From contig NC_134369.1 of the NCBI RefSeq assembly GCF_035582795.1, positions 61,690,001-61,754,000 on the forward strand: DNA of 64,000 bases. The letters are read 5' to 3'. Below are positions 23,201 through 38,200 of the stretch, one piece after another (position 1 is the stretch's first letter; each line of letters opens with the position of its first letter). The notes under the pieces are model-generated. The model ran no database searches. It saw nothing but the letters and a program-made list of their open reading frames with translations, and was not told the origin of the DNA. Made by a program: the position numbers and the translations under genes. The stretch comes from Mycteria americana (taxonomy: Eukaryota; Chordata; Aves; Ciconiiformes; Ciconiidae).

Positions 23201-26200
23201 CACCTGTGAAGTGAATAGGCATTTGCAAACAAAAAAGGATTTTTCTTTTTTGGGGAGCCTACTGTTCTGGGTTTTTGAACTCTTTTTAAAAAAGTCTACT
23301 TTTTCTACAGTTATTGGTAGACTGCTGCTTTCACCTTAGATGAATTCCAACAGGATGTGCTTATCTATACTGTAACCAGATAAATATTTTGGTTTATAGC
23401 CTTACTAAAATGGACTTAACACTGTTATGGTAAGTTGTAAATCACACAGTGCTTTATGCATGTTCTTTGTGGTGGTCACATCCACTTTCTTGATCTTGCC
23501 AATTACATAACCATTGGTTCTGTTAATATCACGTAGATTTGTTTCAAACCAGTGTGTGCTCTTTGCTCTATTTCAGTGCTTAGAATAATTATTCTGGAAA
23601 CAGAATATGATTATGTTATTGGGTGCTTCAGAAAACTAAACTGATGTTTGCCTAAATATGGATTTATGTCCAGTTGTCTGGACTAGAGCTTTTATCTTAA
23701 TGTATGTGGTCATAGTTGTCTGCTATATGAATAAATGCTGAAATCTTGTTAGGTAATGCTTTTCTCCTTTCAAAAGTCGTGTATGTCTTGTATGGCCCCA
23801 AGTGAAAGTTAAATCTAGAAGGGAGAAGAATATTAAGTAGCTTCCCAAATTTGCAAGCGGCTTTGTACAAAATTGATCTTTAAGCCTTTGTTATGGATGA
23901 ATTGTGTGGAATACTTGAAAAAATTAGGTTAAATAAAATTACTTGGTGTCCCTGTTTTACTAGCGGAGCTGTTCTTATACAGTATCCTAGAAACTCTGTC
24001 ACATGCCTTAAGTGTTCCTGTTCAGCATTTAATCAAGTGCCTTGTAACTTATAAAAAAAACCTTCTGCAAAGATACAGGAACCCATTTATGAGGAACAGT
24101 GTTGTTCAGGAAAGTAAACATTCTGTTGAGTGGAAATGAATCTTGAAATTCATTGGGAATTTGGGAGTGGGTATAAATGCAAATTATTTTAAACTTTAAG
24201 TGAGATCATTCAAAATATTTATGTAGTAGTAGAAGTACATCAGAAGATATGCCACTGAAGCCAAATTAATAATGATCATGTCTTGAAGATCAGAATCTTA
24301 AGATTTATGAAAGTAGAACTGGCACAAATTGGCAGCTACACTTTCTGGAGACTTTCTCTAGAAAGGAAACTATAGAGAGATACCTTAATGGAAATCTTTG
24401 AGGAAGTATGTTAAAAGCAGCAGATTCTTTTTCCTGCCTGCTAATTGTTTTTGTCCTAATTTCTTAGTTTTTAATTTTCAAAATTCATGTTGTCCAGTGC
24501 AACTTTCATCCCTTTCTCATAGGTTCTCTTGCCTTCAATTAGAGAGGAATAAAGGAAAGTGAATGCATGTGCTTATTTTTAGTGTTAGTTCATACTTGCC
24601 CTTATATTAATTGGCAGCAAATCTAGCGTTGGTTGTGCTGTTGTGAGTGTTAAGCTATTGGTGCTTCAATTCATAGAGCTGAGAGTTCAGCCAGATTTTA
24701 AAAGCAAAACTAAAAATAGTTTTCTGGAGGTTTACAAATGTGACTTTAATATAAAGCAGGTGCATTGAATGCAATGTTAAGACCTAATATTTCCCTAGCA
24801 TTAATGGCTTTGCAAGGCTTAGGAGACACTTAAAACTAGTCTGCGTGTACACACAAAACACCTATTTTGCAACCCTTAAAGCTAAGCACATCACTCGGGT
24901 ATGGAAAAAGCAGCTCTTACTTAAGAAACTGACCTTATGTTTAAGAAACCTGTTGTAGCTACGTATAAATAGAGCAACTTTACAAATGGTGATTGTCTGC
25001 TGTTTTTTTTATAGAATCCTAAAGAGAATTTGTACTTTTTTTTAGTTTATAAGTGTTTCCAGAAGCTTTCAAACTAGTTTATAAGTTTTCTGGGGGCTTC
25101 TGAAGGGGCTCTGAATATGTGTTCACTTGTACACTACCTGAAAGGTTTGTGCTGTTGAATCTGATGAGATCCTGGGACTGATGTGAGTTCTCGCCAGACT
25201 TTAAACTTTCTACCGAGAAAACTAATGCCATTAGTCAGCAGTCTGTCAGCGTACATGCAGTTATGTTTGTAGAAGCCAGTTTATTACTGGTTGGCTATGG
25301 CACAGTCAGCTGCACTGAAGAGTGTTTTATTAGGGCTTTAGAGTTGCGGGAAGCGTTGCCTGGACTTTCTGTTGTGTAACTTTTGCTCTACATCAGTGTT
25401 CTTTATAGGGAAAGGCAACTAACTTGTTCTTGTAGATTTCTTCCTGCGTGAAGTTCCTTTAAGACATAAACCAGACCTGTTGAGTAAGCTGGGAGTGGCC
25501 ATATTGCTGCTGCTTTGGTTGATCCTAAGCTTAGGATCTCAGGGTCATTCAGGTTGGGAGGAACCTCTGAGGGTCTCTAGTCTAACCTCCTGCGCAAATC
25601 AGGGTCAGCTGTTAGATTAGACCAGTTTGAAGCAACAGTGAAGTAACTACAAATGATTCTATTGCTAATATTAAAGTGAGCTGTATTTGAGCTCTACAAA
25701 AAAAGATCTGGAAATCTATTCCTTTGATAATAAAGCAATTAGAGGGATTTCCAGTGTGAAGTATTGAAGCTAGTATTTCTGGCAGAAACATTTGCGTACA
25801 GAAACAATGAACAGTGTTCGCCAGAAAATTCTACAAAAGTGCCTAGGATAACTCAGCTTTCTTGCCGTGTTCCTCAACTTTCTCTGTCCTTCAGCTAGCT
25901 CTGCAGGAAGGAGAGGGAGACCAGCGCAGACATGGAGGAAGAATAAACAAGCTGTAAGGGACCTTCTGGCTTAGTTTTCCCTGTACTTGCTAATACAGTT
26001 AGCCAGTCTGTCCTGGAAGACCCTGTCCTGTTCACTAGGGGATACTGTAAGGCAAAGTGCTGCAGCAAGGGTTATATTACCTCTTTTTTTTTCAGCTAGG
26101 GTTTAAGGAGCATCTGTGAAGTTCAATGAAGTTCACTTAGTAATAATTCGAAGAGAGTTGATTTCTCATGTTGCTTGTATAGCATTATAACAAGCACAGC

Positions 26201-29200
26201 TTTCTCAAATTGTTCTGTTTATAGACCAGGGACCATTAACTCCCTGGACAGCAAGGTATTGAAGAGACATCAAGCTACAGGTAGTAAGTTGTGAATTCCA
26301 ACCTCCAGAAATGCTGATGAAATTGTTTTCAAAAGTATATCATCTTAGTTCTTTGTGTCTTTTCTTTTATTTTGTGCTGGAGCTCTACATACATAGCCAA
26401 CCTGTAATCTGATGTTCAAGATCAATTAATTCTCTGGACAAGAGAGATTTTCTTAAGAGGATTTTTGGAAGTAAAATTTTTATTAAATGTTTGCCCTCAC
26501 TTCCAGGCTTAAAGATCTAATATTCTGTCTTGATCTCACTTATAGCTATGACCCATTGAAAGCCAGTCTCCTGGCAAATGTGATATTAAGTACTGTTAAG
26601 TATCTGAAGAAAGCATTTTGATGACCACAGTTGAAATTATCTGAGATAAATTAATAAATAACTCCTTTCCTTTCTGATCTTGGAGATGTTTTTTAGCTTG
26701 GAAGGAAATGTAGCATCTATGATACATTTCATTCAACCAAAATTTGCAGAAAGCTGCAGATGTAAGTTAGGAAAAGAAAAGATACAGGAAGAAATCACAT
26801 CTGTCAAGGAGCATGATTAAGTGCTCACTTGAAATAGTGTGATTCACTGTTTGGGAAATCTTAGTATGAAAGCTCTAAGTCTCGGATCAATAGTACATAA
26901 AAAGAATGCATCTTGCACAGATATTAATCTGGCTTTGACCTTAGAATTACATACAGCTACAGAACCAAGGTTATTGATGCTCATCCTAATCAGACATTTC
27001 AAACATCAGAATCTGAAAACTTAAATATCTGCTTCAGACTGAGGTAACTGATTTTTTTTTTTTTTTTTTTTTTTTCATTTTCTTCCTAGTGTTTAGGTAC
27101 TTAAAGCTGTGGTTAAGATGTTCCACTTAACTGCCTTTCTGCTGGAAGTCATGATTCAGGGTGAATGGGCAACTGCTAGACTGTTAGATTTTTTTTTTAT
27201 TATTTTTTTTTCCTCTCCCTACCCCAGCAGGGTGGGGGTAATTTTGCTAAAATAGCGTGCTGCGAGAGTTAACTAAATGGGACTAGGAAGTCCCCAAAAC
27301 AGTTATGTGGTTCACATCTTATTATGAGTATGAATTCATACAAACAACTAAATGGCAAAGTTGGTAAATTTTTCTTCTGTAAGTGTAAGGTTCTCTAGAG
27401 AGTTTTAATTTGTTCAAAGACAGGACTCGGAAGCTGTTGATGGCTAAGGTACGCCTATTTTGTTCAGCTGCATCACTGACTTCAGAGAGGTGTTGTGTGA
27501 GATTCCTCTTGTTCTTGTTGCCTGATAACCATTATTCCTTGTTTCTTTGCCCAAGGGGTGCTTGAAATACCACTGTATGTTGGAAGGAGCAGACTTCTAA
27601 CATGGGTATCGGTTGACCTAGGTGCTAATACCAGAGTCTTAATTAGCAAAGATGTACTTCAATGGCTTGCACAGATTTTTATTTGAAGGGAGGATGGTAT
27701 TGATTCTTAACCTTGCATTAGATGCTCCAACCTCCTTTCAGTTATGATTAGACTTAAGTTCTAATTACAAAGTATTGCTCTCATCATGAATCATCCACAA
27801 TGGAGTAAGTTTCTCGAAGTGGATGGGCTGGAATAGTGCTGAGTGTTTTTCAGAAGAAAATCTTAAAGGAACTGGGATAGGAAGCATGCAAATAGCTTGC
27901 TACCAGCTCAAGCAGAGGTGAGGGTGCCTGATCCTGTGTTTTTAACCTCCATGTTTGGTAACACTTAATCCCGAGATCTTTCTGTTCTCTTTCAAAGTAC
28001 GTCACTGTTCTTCTGAGAGGGAGGCAGTTCACATCACCTTGTTCAGTAAATAGTGTCATATCCTAGGATTTGACAGTTGTAAACTCAGATCTCATGTAAA
28101 AGCTCTTTTCTGAGAATCAAATCTTCCACAAAATAGCTATAGCAAATGGACTTAGTGGTGAGCTAATGAAATGCTGAGTCCCAGGCACGAATTGAATTTT
28201 ATGAGTAAGCTCTTTTCTTGTTCTTACCAAAATCCAATAGCAACCTTCAGCTGTGCAGAAATAAAGTGTATCCTAGTTCTTATGCTCATTGATTCTACCC
28301 TGTCTTTCAATTAACAGAGATCAAGACCAAAAGAGTACTTTTGTGCTTGTAGATTTGACTTATCTCCATGAGACAACTATATTATAACTGAAAACACTAG
28401 CTGCATGTAAATAAAAGGCGGGGCATCCCTGTCAGTAGAAGCCTGATAATTCTGGGTTGAATTAGTTTATTTATACTCCATTTAAGTTCAGACAGATTGT
28501 CACTGCCATCTGGTTCCCAGAGAACAGCTAGAACAAGCACAGTGAAGTCTGTGCTTAGATTTATCAGAATTTCATGTCTTGCTAGATCTGTTATCACATA
28601 ATTTCAGAAGATGGGGAACTTCAGTCACACCAAATTTGTCGGACAACAAAACCAAAAGCTAGTGATATAAAACCTCAACCAGACAAAAGAGCAAGGTGTA
28701 GTTCCAATCTGAAAATAGCTGCCTCTTGATTCTTTGCTGCTTAAAATGATAGTGAGGATTCAGAAGGAGAAGAATCTGGGAATACCTGTGTTTTCTGCTG
28801 GCTGAGAGGGTCTATGGTTCTCTGATCATTCAGGCTGAGTTCTATTTACTTTAAAAGAGATCTTCCTTCTTAGGCATTGCGTCCTGCTGGAACTTTTGTC
28901 CAGAGGACACAACCTCATGTCTCATAGGTTAGAGGAAAGAGATGTGGTACCTTGTTAACTCTGCATTTCTTTGAGGTACAGAGGGATGCATCTATATGTT
29001 TCTGTACAATGGTCTTCCAGATAGAAATGCTAACTCAATTTTGAGAGTTATCCCTTGATATCACTTATTTTTTAGTGATACAGGACAAGGGAATCTTGCA
29101 CAATATGAGATAACTGCATGGCCTCTAGGATTTGATCTTGCAGCTTCAAATTACAGATTTACATGTGTCTGTGAATGCTCCTTAGTAGGCATGTGCCTTA

Positions 29201-32200
29201 TCCTATGATCTCCCCGTAGAGCTAGTATTCTATTTAAGTTCTCCTTGAAGAGGTATTGTTAATATTCTTTTTTAGCTTATAATGGATCTCTGGGCTCTGG
29301 AGAATAACTTTTTAATCTGCTGACTTTAGAAGCTGGAATACATCATCTCATTTTTGAGTTTTCAACCAGAAGGCCATACACCTGATTAAACTGGTTTATA
29401 ATATATGCTGCAAAACATAAGTGCAACTTTAATACTGTTGCGTATATATGTTTATCATGCGTATCCCATAGTTAAATTTGCCTTGGAAATGGCTTACTTG
29501 ACATGATTCACTGTGTAGCTACTTACGATTTTTTCCCTACTGACAAGTCTAGTTTCTGTCTGTGTAGCTCCATGCACACCAAGGATTTGCTGCTCTTTAG
29601 ACCTCATCCTCAAAGGTTTAATACACTGGAGCAATTTTATGTGAAGCTTGTTGTCTTCCTCAAAGAAGTTTTACTTCATATATTGCTGACCCGATTTTCT
29701 CTGACTAAAAATACTGAAAAAGTATATGTCAAAATTAGAATCTGAGTCCCAAATCACAGCTACATCTCAGGTCTGTAATATTGTTGAGCATCTGCAGCTT
29801 TCTAATTACAGACTCTGAACCTAGTAAATAGTGAGTTAAAAAAAAAAAAAAAAAGTTGAACCTGATGTGTGGTCTTGCATATTAAATGTGTGGGTTTTAA
29901 TCTCTGGATGATGAAAGGTTAGGTTGTCTGTTCAGAAGTGATATGGGGATAAACACGGGTTACACAACTGAGAGAGCATTTTAAATTGCTTTTCTGTTCC
30001 TTTTGATTCTTCTGACACTTTAGTGCCAGATCTTCAGTTGTTTATATTGAAGTTCCTCAGTTTTGTTAGCACTTAGTTTGTCTGAGCTATAGTTGAATTC
30101 TATGTTCAGCATCAGAAGCACAATTACTTTGCAGCTAAATGACTCAAAATGTATTTTATAGTCACAGTGTCAGCATCTTGAGTCAGTGTTCCTAGAAAAT
30201 GCTCTCGTAGGATCTAGTTGATAATTTTTTTTAATTACTGAGACCAATATTGTATGTTTGCCTGTTATAAAAGGATAAATTTACAGTATAAGAATCAGGT
30301 GATTGAGAATATGCTATTTTTAATCAAAAATTGGTTGTACTCAATATTGAGAAAGCTGCTACTAGGAAAGTAGAAGATGCCTTGTCTCTGTGTGATGGAA
30401 TGCCTCTTCTGGCAGGAGAAGCCTTCTGGGAATAGGTTGGTCTTGAGGACTTACTGGAGCCTTTGTGTTACTGAACGGTTGTCATTGGTTTGTCACGTGA
30501 TGTAGTTGCAAAGGCTAGGGTAGGTATGGTGTTTAGCGAAACTGAAAAACACAAGTAGTGCATTATATGAAAAGATAAACCTTTTGACAACAGCTTGGGT
30601 CTCTTTGATAAATACAAAGCTGCTTTTTACAGTAGGGTTTTGTGGCTGCATAAAGTGTTGCTTAGTATAAACATTATTTGCAAATAGAACTGGTTATATG
30701 CACACATTGTGATAAACTGTCTTAATTCTGTTTGCTCTCTTTGCAGGCTGCGGACTTGAGTAAACCAATAGACAAAAGGATATACAAAGGAACACAACCT
30801 ACATGCCATGACTTCAATCACTTAACAGCTACAGCAGAAAGTGTGTCTCTTCTAGTGGGCTTCTCTGCAGGCCAGGTCCAACTTATAGACCCTATTAAAA
30901 AAGAAACTAGCAAATTATTTAATGAGGAAGTAAGTAGAAATCTTAACATTGTTGCATGCAACGTATTTGTGATATTAAAGATCCTAGATTCGGAAAGTTC
31001 TGTAGATGGCTCTGTTTGCCTATATAGCTTATCATTCAGTCACTACCTTTTGTTTTTCAGCTGTTTTGTTGGCTTGAAATACCTACACAGAAATGTTTTT
31101 CATGAAGGAATCTTTTGGGGTTTAAGACTAAAAATTAGGACTTCCTAGTTTGGGTAATACTGTGACTAGAGTTAATGACAGTTGACTGATGGAAAAAAGG
31201 TCTACAAATCTAAATGTTGCTGCACGTGCTCTGCAGTCAGTTGTTTCTGAGGCTTCTGGTTCTGAATGAAGAAGAAAACATTTAAGCCCCTATTTAACTA
31301 ATATATTAGGGTCAAAATATTTAATAAGGTAAAAATACCAATTTTTATGGTCAGGATGTTACAGCAGAAACTGTCTGTATCAAGGATTCCTAAAGGCTTG
31401 CTTGAGGAAGATTAGGATATCAAGCTGAATGCTCCATAGAAAAAGCTGAAGGCTTATGAGTGAGGTCTTGGCCATGTTATGTTCCTGAAAGAAGCTCTCC
31501 ATCTGCTTTTTCTGCTGTTGTGCAATAAGGAAAGATAGAAGGGAGTACTATGGGGGGACTAATGCCAAGTTACAAGACCACTGGCTCTGATTATCTGCTA
31601 GTATTGGCGTTCTTAGAAGAGTAAGTGTCTGGATGCTAACAAGGGAAGAAATCTGGTAACTGGTACAACTTTTGACAACATTTTCTGCAGAGTATAAGCT
31701 ATGGCAATTTGGGTGGTTTGGGGGGATGATTGTGTGTTTTGGGGGTGTTTTTTTGCTCCTTTCTGTGGTTTAATCCAGCTGCAGGTGAATTGTGGGGAGG
31801 TAGTAGCAAAGAGCTTTGCAGGTCTATAGTCTCTCCTAGTCTCTCATTTCACATCTGGATAAGAGCTTTGCAGATGAAGTTAAGCCTTGCTCATCTTTCA
31901 AACTGAGCAAGCATATCTTTCCCACCTCAGAGAGATGTGTTGCCTTGCTCTGTCTTTGTGCAAAGAAGATTGAGCTATTGTTCTCAATGGGCATGTTTTA
32001 TAATTAAAAGTGTCTAATTCCTCCTCAGCTTTCTAAAAGTAGCTACATCTAGATCAGAAGAAGGGTGGTTTTCTTCTTACTTAGCCTTTTCCCACCCGCT
32101 CTGTCTCTCGGCTTGTGTTGAGTGGGAAACAGTGCTGGAGAATCTCTTAATGTTGCATGGCATACTCTGGTAGAAACCTCTGTATAAGTAGTTGAAGTGT

Positions 32201-35200
32201 TCATTTCAGCATTGTCCTAACACCCTTCCCCTTGCACTACCTTCCCACCCCAAACCAAAAAACCCCAAACTTTGTCATTGGTGCAACTTCACCACTGGGA
32301 GTGCTAGTCTGGATGTGAACGAGTTACTTGTGTAAGTACAGCTCTCATTTAATTTTGTACGGTAACAGTGTAAGTGTTACAAATGGCAGTAGAAATACTA
32401 TAACCAGCTAGAGTTTTGTATGAGAGCGCAGTTCCCACTCTTGTAGCAGAACTATAGTTGCTTTGAGAAAAACTTCTGCTGAAGTACTTATGTAAAGGTC
32501 CAATGCATGTTTACATGCCTTGATGTTGTTTACTGTCTAGTGTCTATAGTGTAAAGCTGCGTTGCAGGCTGAATAGTTCTTGTGGTAGTCCACAAATGAT
32601 GGAAGCACTGAAGCCACTTCCCATTAGACAGTATTGTCTTTTCTCTGTGCTATAACCAGCATTACTTCACTGTGGTGGGAATACATCCTTTGACAGTTTG
32701 GTGGAAATTAAATGAGATTATCTATTTTCTACAAAGCTAACATAAGGATTTGCTCAGTGCCACTAAAACTAAGCGCACAGTAGGCTAGAGTTATAAATGA
32801 CAAATTCTTATTACCTACACTGATCTTATCTGCAGTTACAACCAAATCGAAAACTTGTATATATTTTTAATCTGTCACTTACAGTATTGAAGTTTGCCCT
32901 GGATGTGATTGGAAGTTCTGGCTTGTATCTAAAAGCCATTTCAGAGAAACATCAGTGAGCACTGATGTTTGAGCCAGTTCGTTTGCTTCAAGATCAAGGT
33001 GCCTGTTGGGTTTTGAATATATTTAGAGTTTAGATAGTGTTTGAGAATAAACATGTCTTCATAGGCAGAACATGGCCTAATGAGTGTTTACATCTTTCGA
33101 CAGATTTAGCACTAGTGCTAGAGGTAATAGAATTCACCTCCTGTCCTCTTAGTAGTTTGGTGATTCAGGTACCCAAAACTCTGTTTTGACTATCACCTGT
33201 GATAAAGCAATCAGGATAGCACTTAATCATATGTGATATGTGAAATAACTTAACCTGTTATGACGCAGAAGGTTATGTTGAACTTAGACTGCATTAAGGC
33301 TACTACATCTTAACTTGTTACTCTTCCTTTTTTTTTTTTTTTTTTTTAAATTCTATTGATGTAGAAGACAATAGGGACTTGAAAGGCTGAGGTGAGTGAT
33401 ACTACGCAGCTTGTGGCTGCCTACCTAAATCAATCTGTATCAACAGTGGTATTCCTTCTAGTCATGTCAGAATTAAATTAGTGATATTTTCTTATTCCCA
33501 AAACCAACCAAGTATACCTCACAGATTCAGTTGTTTCCAGGTGATAGTTGGTTATTCTCAAGCTAGCCAATTGAATTATGTTTATTTAATCTTATTTTTT
33601 ATTCTTTTTAAATTTAAACTAAAGCCTTAAGCTGCATTTTTTTTCCTAATAAACTTTTCCTATACCTGTGTTGCCAAAGCTCTTTGTCAGACCTTAATGC
33701 ATATTCCTTGATTGCCTCAGTTTTTTCACTCCTTTGTGGCCTATGCCTATAATTTTGTCCCTTCAATCTTGTTCAAAACATGGCTACCAAGATAATCTTA
33801 CTTGGCTTGTCTTCCTGACTGGTGACTGAAGTTCCTTCATTTACTATTCTTTCACCAAACTGAATGTAAGCTCCTTATCCGAGCTACTCCACTGATGTGC
33901 TTGATACTGCATTCAGTCCATTCTTGTAATGCATTTGCCAGTCATGCTGACTTCAGGTCTTGTTTTGTTGTGCTGCAGAAGTGTGTGAACCCAGATGAAA
34001 GCTTTTAAAACTTCAGAAAGTCATAACTTCAGAGTTTTTATATTCCTTCTGAATTTAAAGCTCTGCTGGTTGAGAAGGGGATGAGTTGTAGTCACTTGCT
34101 ACATATCAGCTTAAAGTCTCTCTGCATCTTGTCTCTTTGAGCTAATCTGTTCTTATTGCAGATTGCAATCTTCTGTTTTGTTCACAGCCTCCTTGAGGTA
34201 AAGATCAGGTTTGCAGGATTTCTGTACAATATTTAAGATCGTGTAGCCCAACATGATTATGGACTTAAAATGCCATTTGTAGTGTAAAAGTTGAGCAACT
34301 GCTCTTATGAGTAGAGGCTGGATGTCAGGTTGAGCTGCTCTAGTAGAGGAGAGCAAGAAATTTCACTTCTTTGCCATGTTAGCGGTAGTTTTGTAATGAG
34401 AAGACTATTGCCTATAGCAAGCCAGCTGGGCTGATGTTCCCTGTCCATATTCTCTTGGTGTATACCAGGTAACTTTCTGTGTAATATTTCTGATATCATC
34501 GTTACTGAGAAATGAATGATACATATCAATGAACACATGACAAACTATTTAAAATATCGCAACAGAAGCTAAGAATATGTTATTTTAAAGCTACTGCATT
34601 TGAGGAAGAGTTCCCTGTTTAAGTTACATCTCTCAAGTACCAAATGGCTAATTTAACCAATGAGGAATTACAGAAGAGAGGCTTCCTGGTCTCACACTGA
34701 GGTTGACAGCAGCAAAAGTATATGCAAAAGTATAATCTAAAATGACCAGGTGCTGCTTTCCAGTGATAGTTACAGTCCCAGAATGGATAACAGTCAATGT
34801 ATGATCCATTAGTTTGGGTTTTTTGTTTGTGATAAACAGCATAGCAAGGTTTTTTGGGGTATTTTTTTTGCTGCTTTGTTTTTTAACGCTTTTGTAACTT
34901 GTTCTGGTATTTCCTTAGGCTCTTTGTATTTGCCTTCTTGCCTTTTGTGTAGCTCAGCTCTTCTTTCAGCCTATAATCAATCTATGCCAAATACAAATCT
35001 TGAATGTGCATGTAAGGTATTACTTGTCTCCAAGTTGCAGTCAAGTGATGCCATGGGTGACTTGGTAAGTTTTAGGAGTCCACCAGAACTATGCTAGCAA
35101 ACTCAAGGAGTCAAACTATCTCTCATTTCTTACAGCACTGAAGACATTATGATCAGGAATGTTTGTTTAATGTGTGTGTTCATTCTTTTGCAATGATGGA

Positions 35201-38200
35201 CTCTAAAATGTTTTTCTTTAAAGGAAACTGCTTAATCGGGTGGTAACTGAGAGTATTGACAGGTCCTTGGCTAATGAATGAAAAGTAATTGGAGGGCGAG
35301 GATTCCAAGGCGAAGAGTATGTGGTGCCTTCTGAATTCACTGCACCACATGCATTTAACTACTAACTTTCAGCTACATAACAGGGTCACTGTGTGTGTAG
35401 CTTTTGCTCCCTGAATCAGTAAAAGCTGGTAAAGACTCCTAAAGCTTGTTTTTTCTTCCATCAGAGGATGGATTTTATTTGTGATTTCAGATAAAACCAG
35501 AGTCTAAATTTACTGTTGTTGAGTTGTAACCTGTTTGCTGTGTAGTACAGATGAGTAACTGCCTTTTTTCCCTTTAGCTCATTCTGTGTTTTCTTGATTG
35601 TTTCCTTTTCATGCTCTTCAATCTACACAGCAAAAAGTAAACCTAAGAACACTACCTTTAGATTCATAACAACAGGTTGGCTTGATTGAAGTATGTTCTT
35701 TGTGGAATGTGACTGTACCGTAATAATAACCTTTGGTAGCACTTTGTCTAAAAATAATTTCCTCTTTACTGCCTGGTAAGATGATAAGTTTTTGCAAATA
35801 CAGTAATATAGCTGTTTTCTAGAAAGTTGAGTTCACTTTGGTTAAGTATTGTTCCCCATCCTACCAGAAAGCTCAGATTTACTGTTAATCAGTAAAACTT
35901 TAATTTTCAGACTTTCTGATGTGTATCTTCTTTGTTTTTCACAGAGACTAATAGACAAGTCCAGAGTAACCTGTGTAAAATGGGTACCAGGTTCGGAAAG
36001 CCTTTTCCTAGTAGCTCATTCCAGTGGCAATATGTACTTGTATAACGTGGAGCACACTTGTGGTACCACAGCCCCGCACTACCAGCTACTTAAACAAGGA
36101 GAAAGTTTTGCAGTTCACACTTGCAAGAGTAAATCCACAAGAAACCCTCTGCTTAAATGGACAGTAGGTGAGGGTGCCCTGAATGAATTTGCCTTTTCCC
36201 CAGATGGGAAGTTCTTGGCGTGTGTGAGCCAGGATGGTTTTCTTCGTGTGTTTAACTTTGATTCGGTGGAATTGCATGGTACAATGAAAAGCTACTTTGG
36301 AGGACTGCTGTGTGTGTGTTGGAGTCCCGATGGGAAATACATAGTGACAGGTGGAGAGGATGACTTGGTAACAGTTTGGTCTTTCGTGGACTGTCGAGTA
36401 ATAGCAAGAGGCCACGGACATAAATCATGGGTCAGTGTTGTTGCGTTTGATCCATATACCACTAGTGTAGAAGAGAGTGACCCGATGGAATTTAGCGGAA
36501 GTGATGAGGATTTCCAAGACCTTCATTTTGGCAGAGATCGAGCAAATAGTACGCAATCTAGGCTATCCAAAAGGAACTCTACAGACAGTCGTCCAGTAAG
36601 TGTTACGTATAGATTTGGTTCAGTAGGCCAGGACACACAGCTCTGTTTGTGGGATCTTACAGAAGATATCCTCTTCCCCCACCAACCTCTCTCAAGAGCA
36701 AGGACACATACAAATGTCATGAATGCCACAAGTCCACCTGCTGGAAGTGGTGGAACTAACCCAGGAAGTAATGGAAACAGTATCACAACACCTGGAAACT
36801 CTGTACCCCCTCCTCTTCCACGGTCAAACAGCCTTCCACACTCTGCAGTCTCAAATGCTGGCAGTAAAAGCAGTGTCATGGATGGTGCCATTGCTTCTGG
36901 CGTTAGTAAATTTGCAACCTTATCGCTACACGATCGGAAGGAAAGACACCATGAAAAAGATCACAAGAGAAATCATAGCATGGGACATATATCTAGCAAG
37001 AGCAGTGACAAACTGAACCTAGTTACTAAAACCAAAACGGACCCAGCTAAAACTTTGGGAACACCTCTCTGTCCCCGAATGGAAGATGTTCCCTTGTTAG
37101 AGCCTCTTATCTGTAAAAAGATAGCACATGAAAGACTGACTGTGTTAATTTTTCTTGAAGACTGTATAGTCACTGCTTGTCAGGAGGGATTTATTTGCAC
37201 ATGGGCAAGGCCTGGTAAAGTGGTAAGTTTTAATCCTTAATGCTGCATCAAAGAACTAGAACTCTGAATAGGTAGTTTTCTTGAAATATAAATGAATGTT
37301 GAATATAAAATTTCTTTATGCTTAATGTAAAAAAAAAAAAAAAATCCTCAGAGCCATACTTTTGGATACTGCATGCCATATTTCTGAATGATTTGAAGTG
37401 TCTTGGATACAATTATTAAGTATAGTTGCCTTCCAGCAGAAGAAATAAATACTGTGCATCTAAACTATTGATCAGTGTTCTTATACTTAAGCATAACCAC
37501 AATATGGTGAAAGCTATTTATGTAAAAATTGAAGTAAAACCTGTCAATCACTAAAATAATTATAATCCTTCTAATGTTTTCTACAAAATACAGCACTCCC
37601 AGTGAGAGGAGCTTATGAAAAGCTGCTGCTTTTAAGTCTAATGAGAAATGTGAGCCTCTGAAAAAATTAAAACCGAAGTGTTTTGTTCCTCCATACTTTT
37701 CTGTGGTGGCCTGCAATTAGTGTAAAACCACTTCTTATTAAAATGTCAGCCATTTTATGCACAGACTTGTGAGCCCTTTACTGACTGTAGTTTATGCTCT
37801 TGAAATTGTGAATCAGTATTATCGAGGAACTCTAATTTTTGATTTATGTATTTGTTAAGTTAGGGAAAATCATGCAAGCTTTCTCTAAGTAGATCCAGTG
37901 TTATGTTACTGTCAGTTTTGTTAGGCAATTTGATCATCGACAAGCTCGTGCTTTTTGATGGCACCTGTTCTATTGGTTGAACCTTCATTAAAATATATTA
38001 CTAGTTTTAACTCTTGTTGTTAATGCAGTTGAACACAGATAAAACTTTATTTTTCTTCTGTCCAATGTATAGCAAGCTAAATTTTGAATGAAGCTAAATG
38101 TGGTGATTATTTTATTAAAAAGTACTTTGTGCTACAATAGCTTTGTTTGCCAGCAACATTTTAAAGGAATACAGCTATGAAAACATTACAAGAGTTGATC

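Larger units (their letters stand above)
2225..30746 (+). other. WDR20: WDR20 intron 1 (28.5 kb)
   Basis: It begins gtaccg and ends tttgctctctttgcag. Apart from the first few hundred GC-rich bases it is AT-rich, with no other confident gene. It holds a 20-bp minisatellite (11671-11750), ancient LINE remnants (about 17560-17700 and 21100-21780), an unidentified coding-like block (22640-22913), a CR1 fragment (about 25535-25640), TA/TG microsatellites near 19.71-19.78 kb, and long T or A runs. The numerous short reading frames look like chance. Confidence 0.9.

Noticed and set aside
36086-36421. A 111-codon minus-strand frame
   Set aside because: It is the antisense shadow of WDR20 exon 3, where strong coding constraint keeps the opposite strand open.
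36523-36891. A 122-codon minus-strand frame
   Set aside because: Also antisense to WDR20 exon 3; the encoded low-complexity peptide mirrors the Ser/Pro-rich loop.
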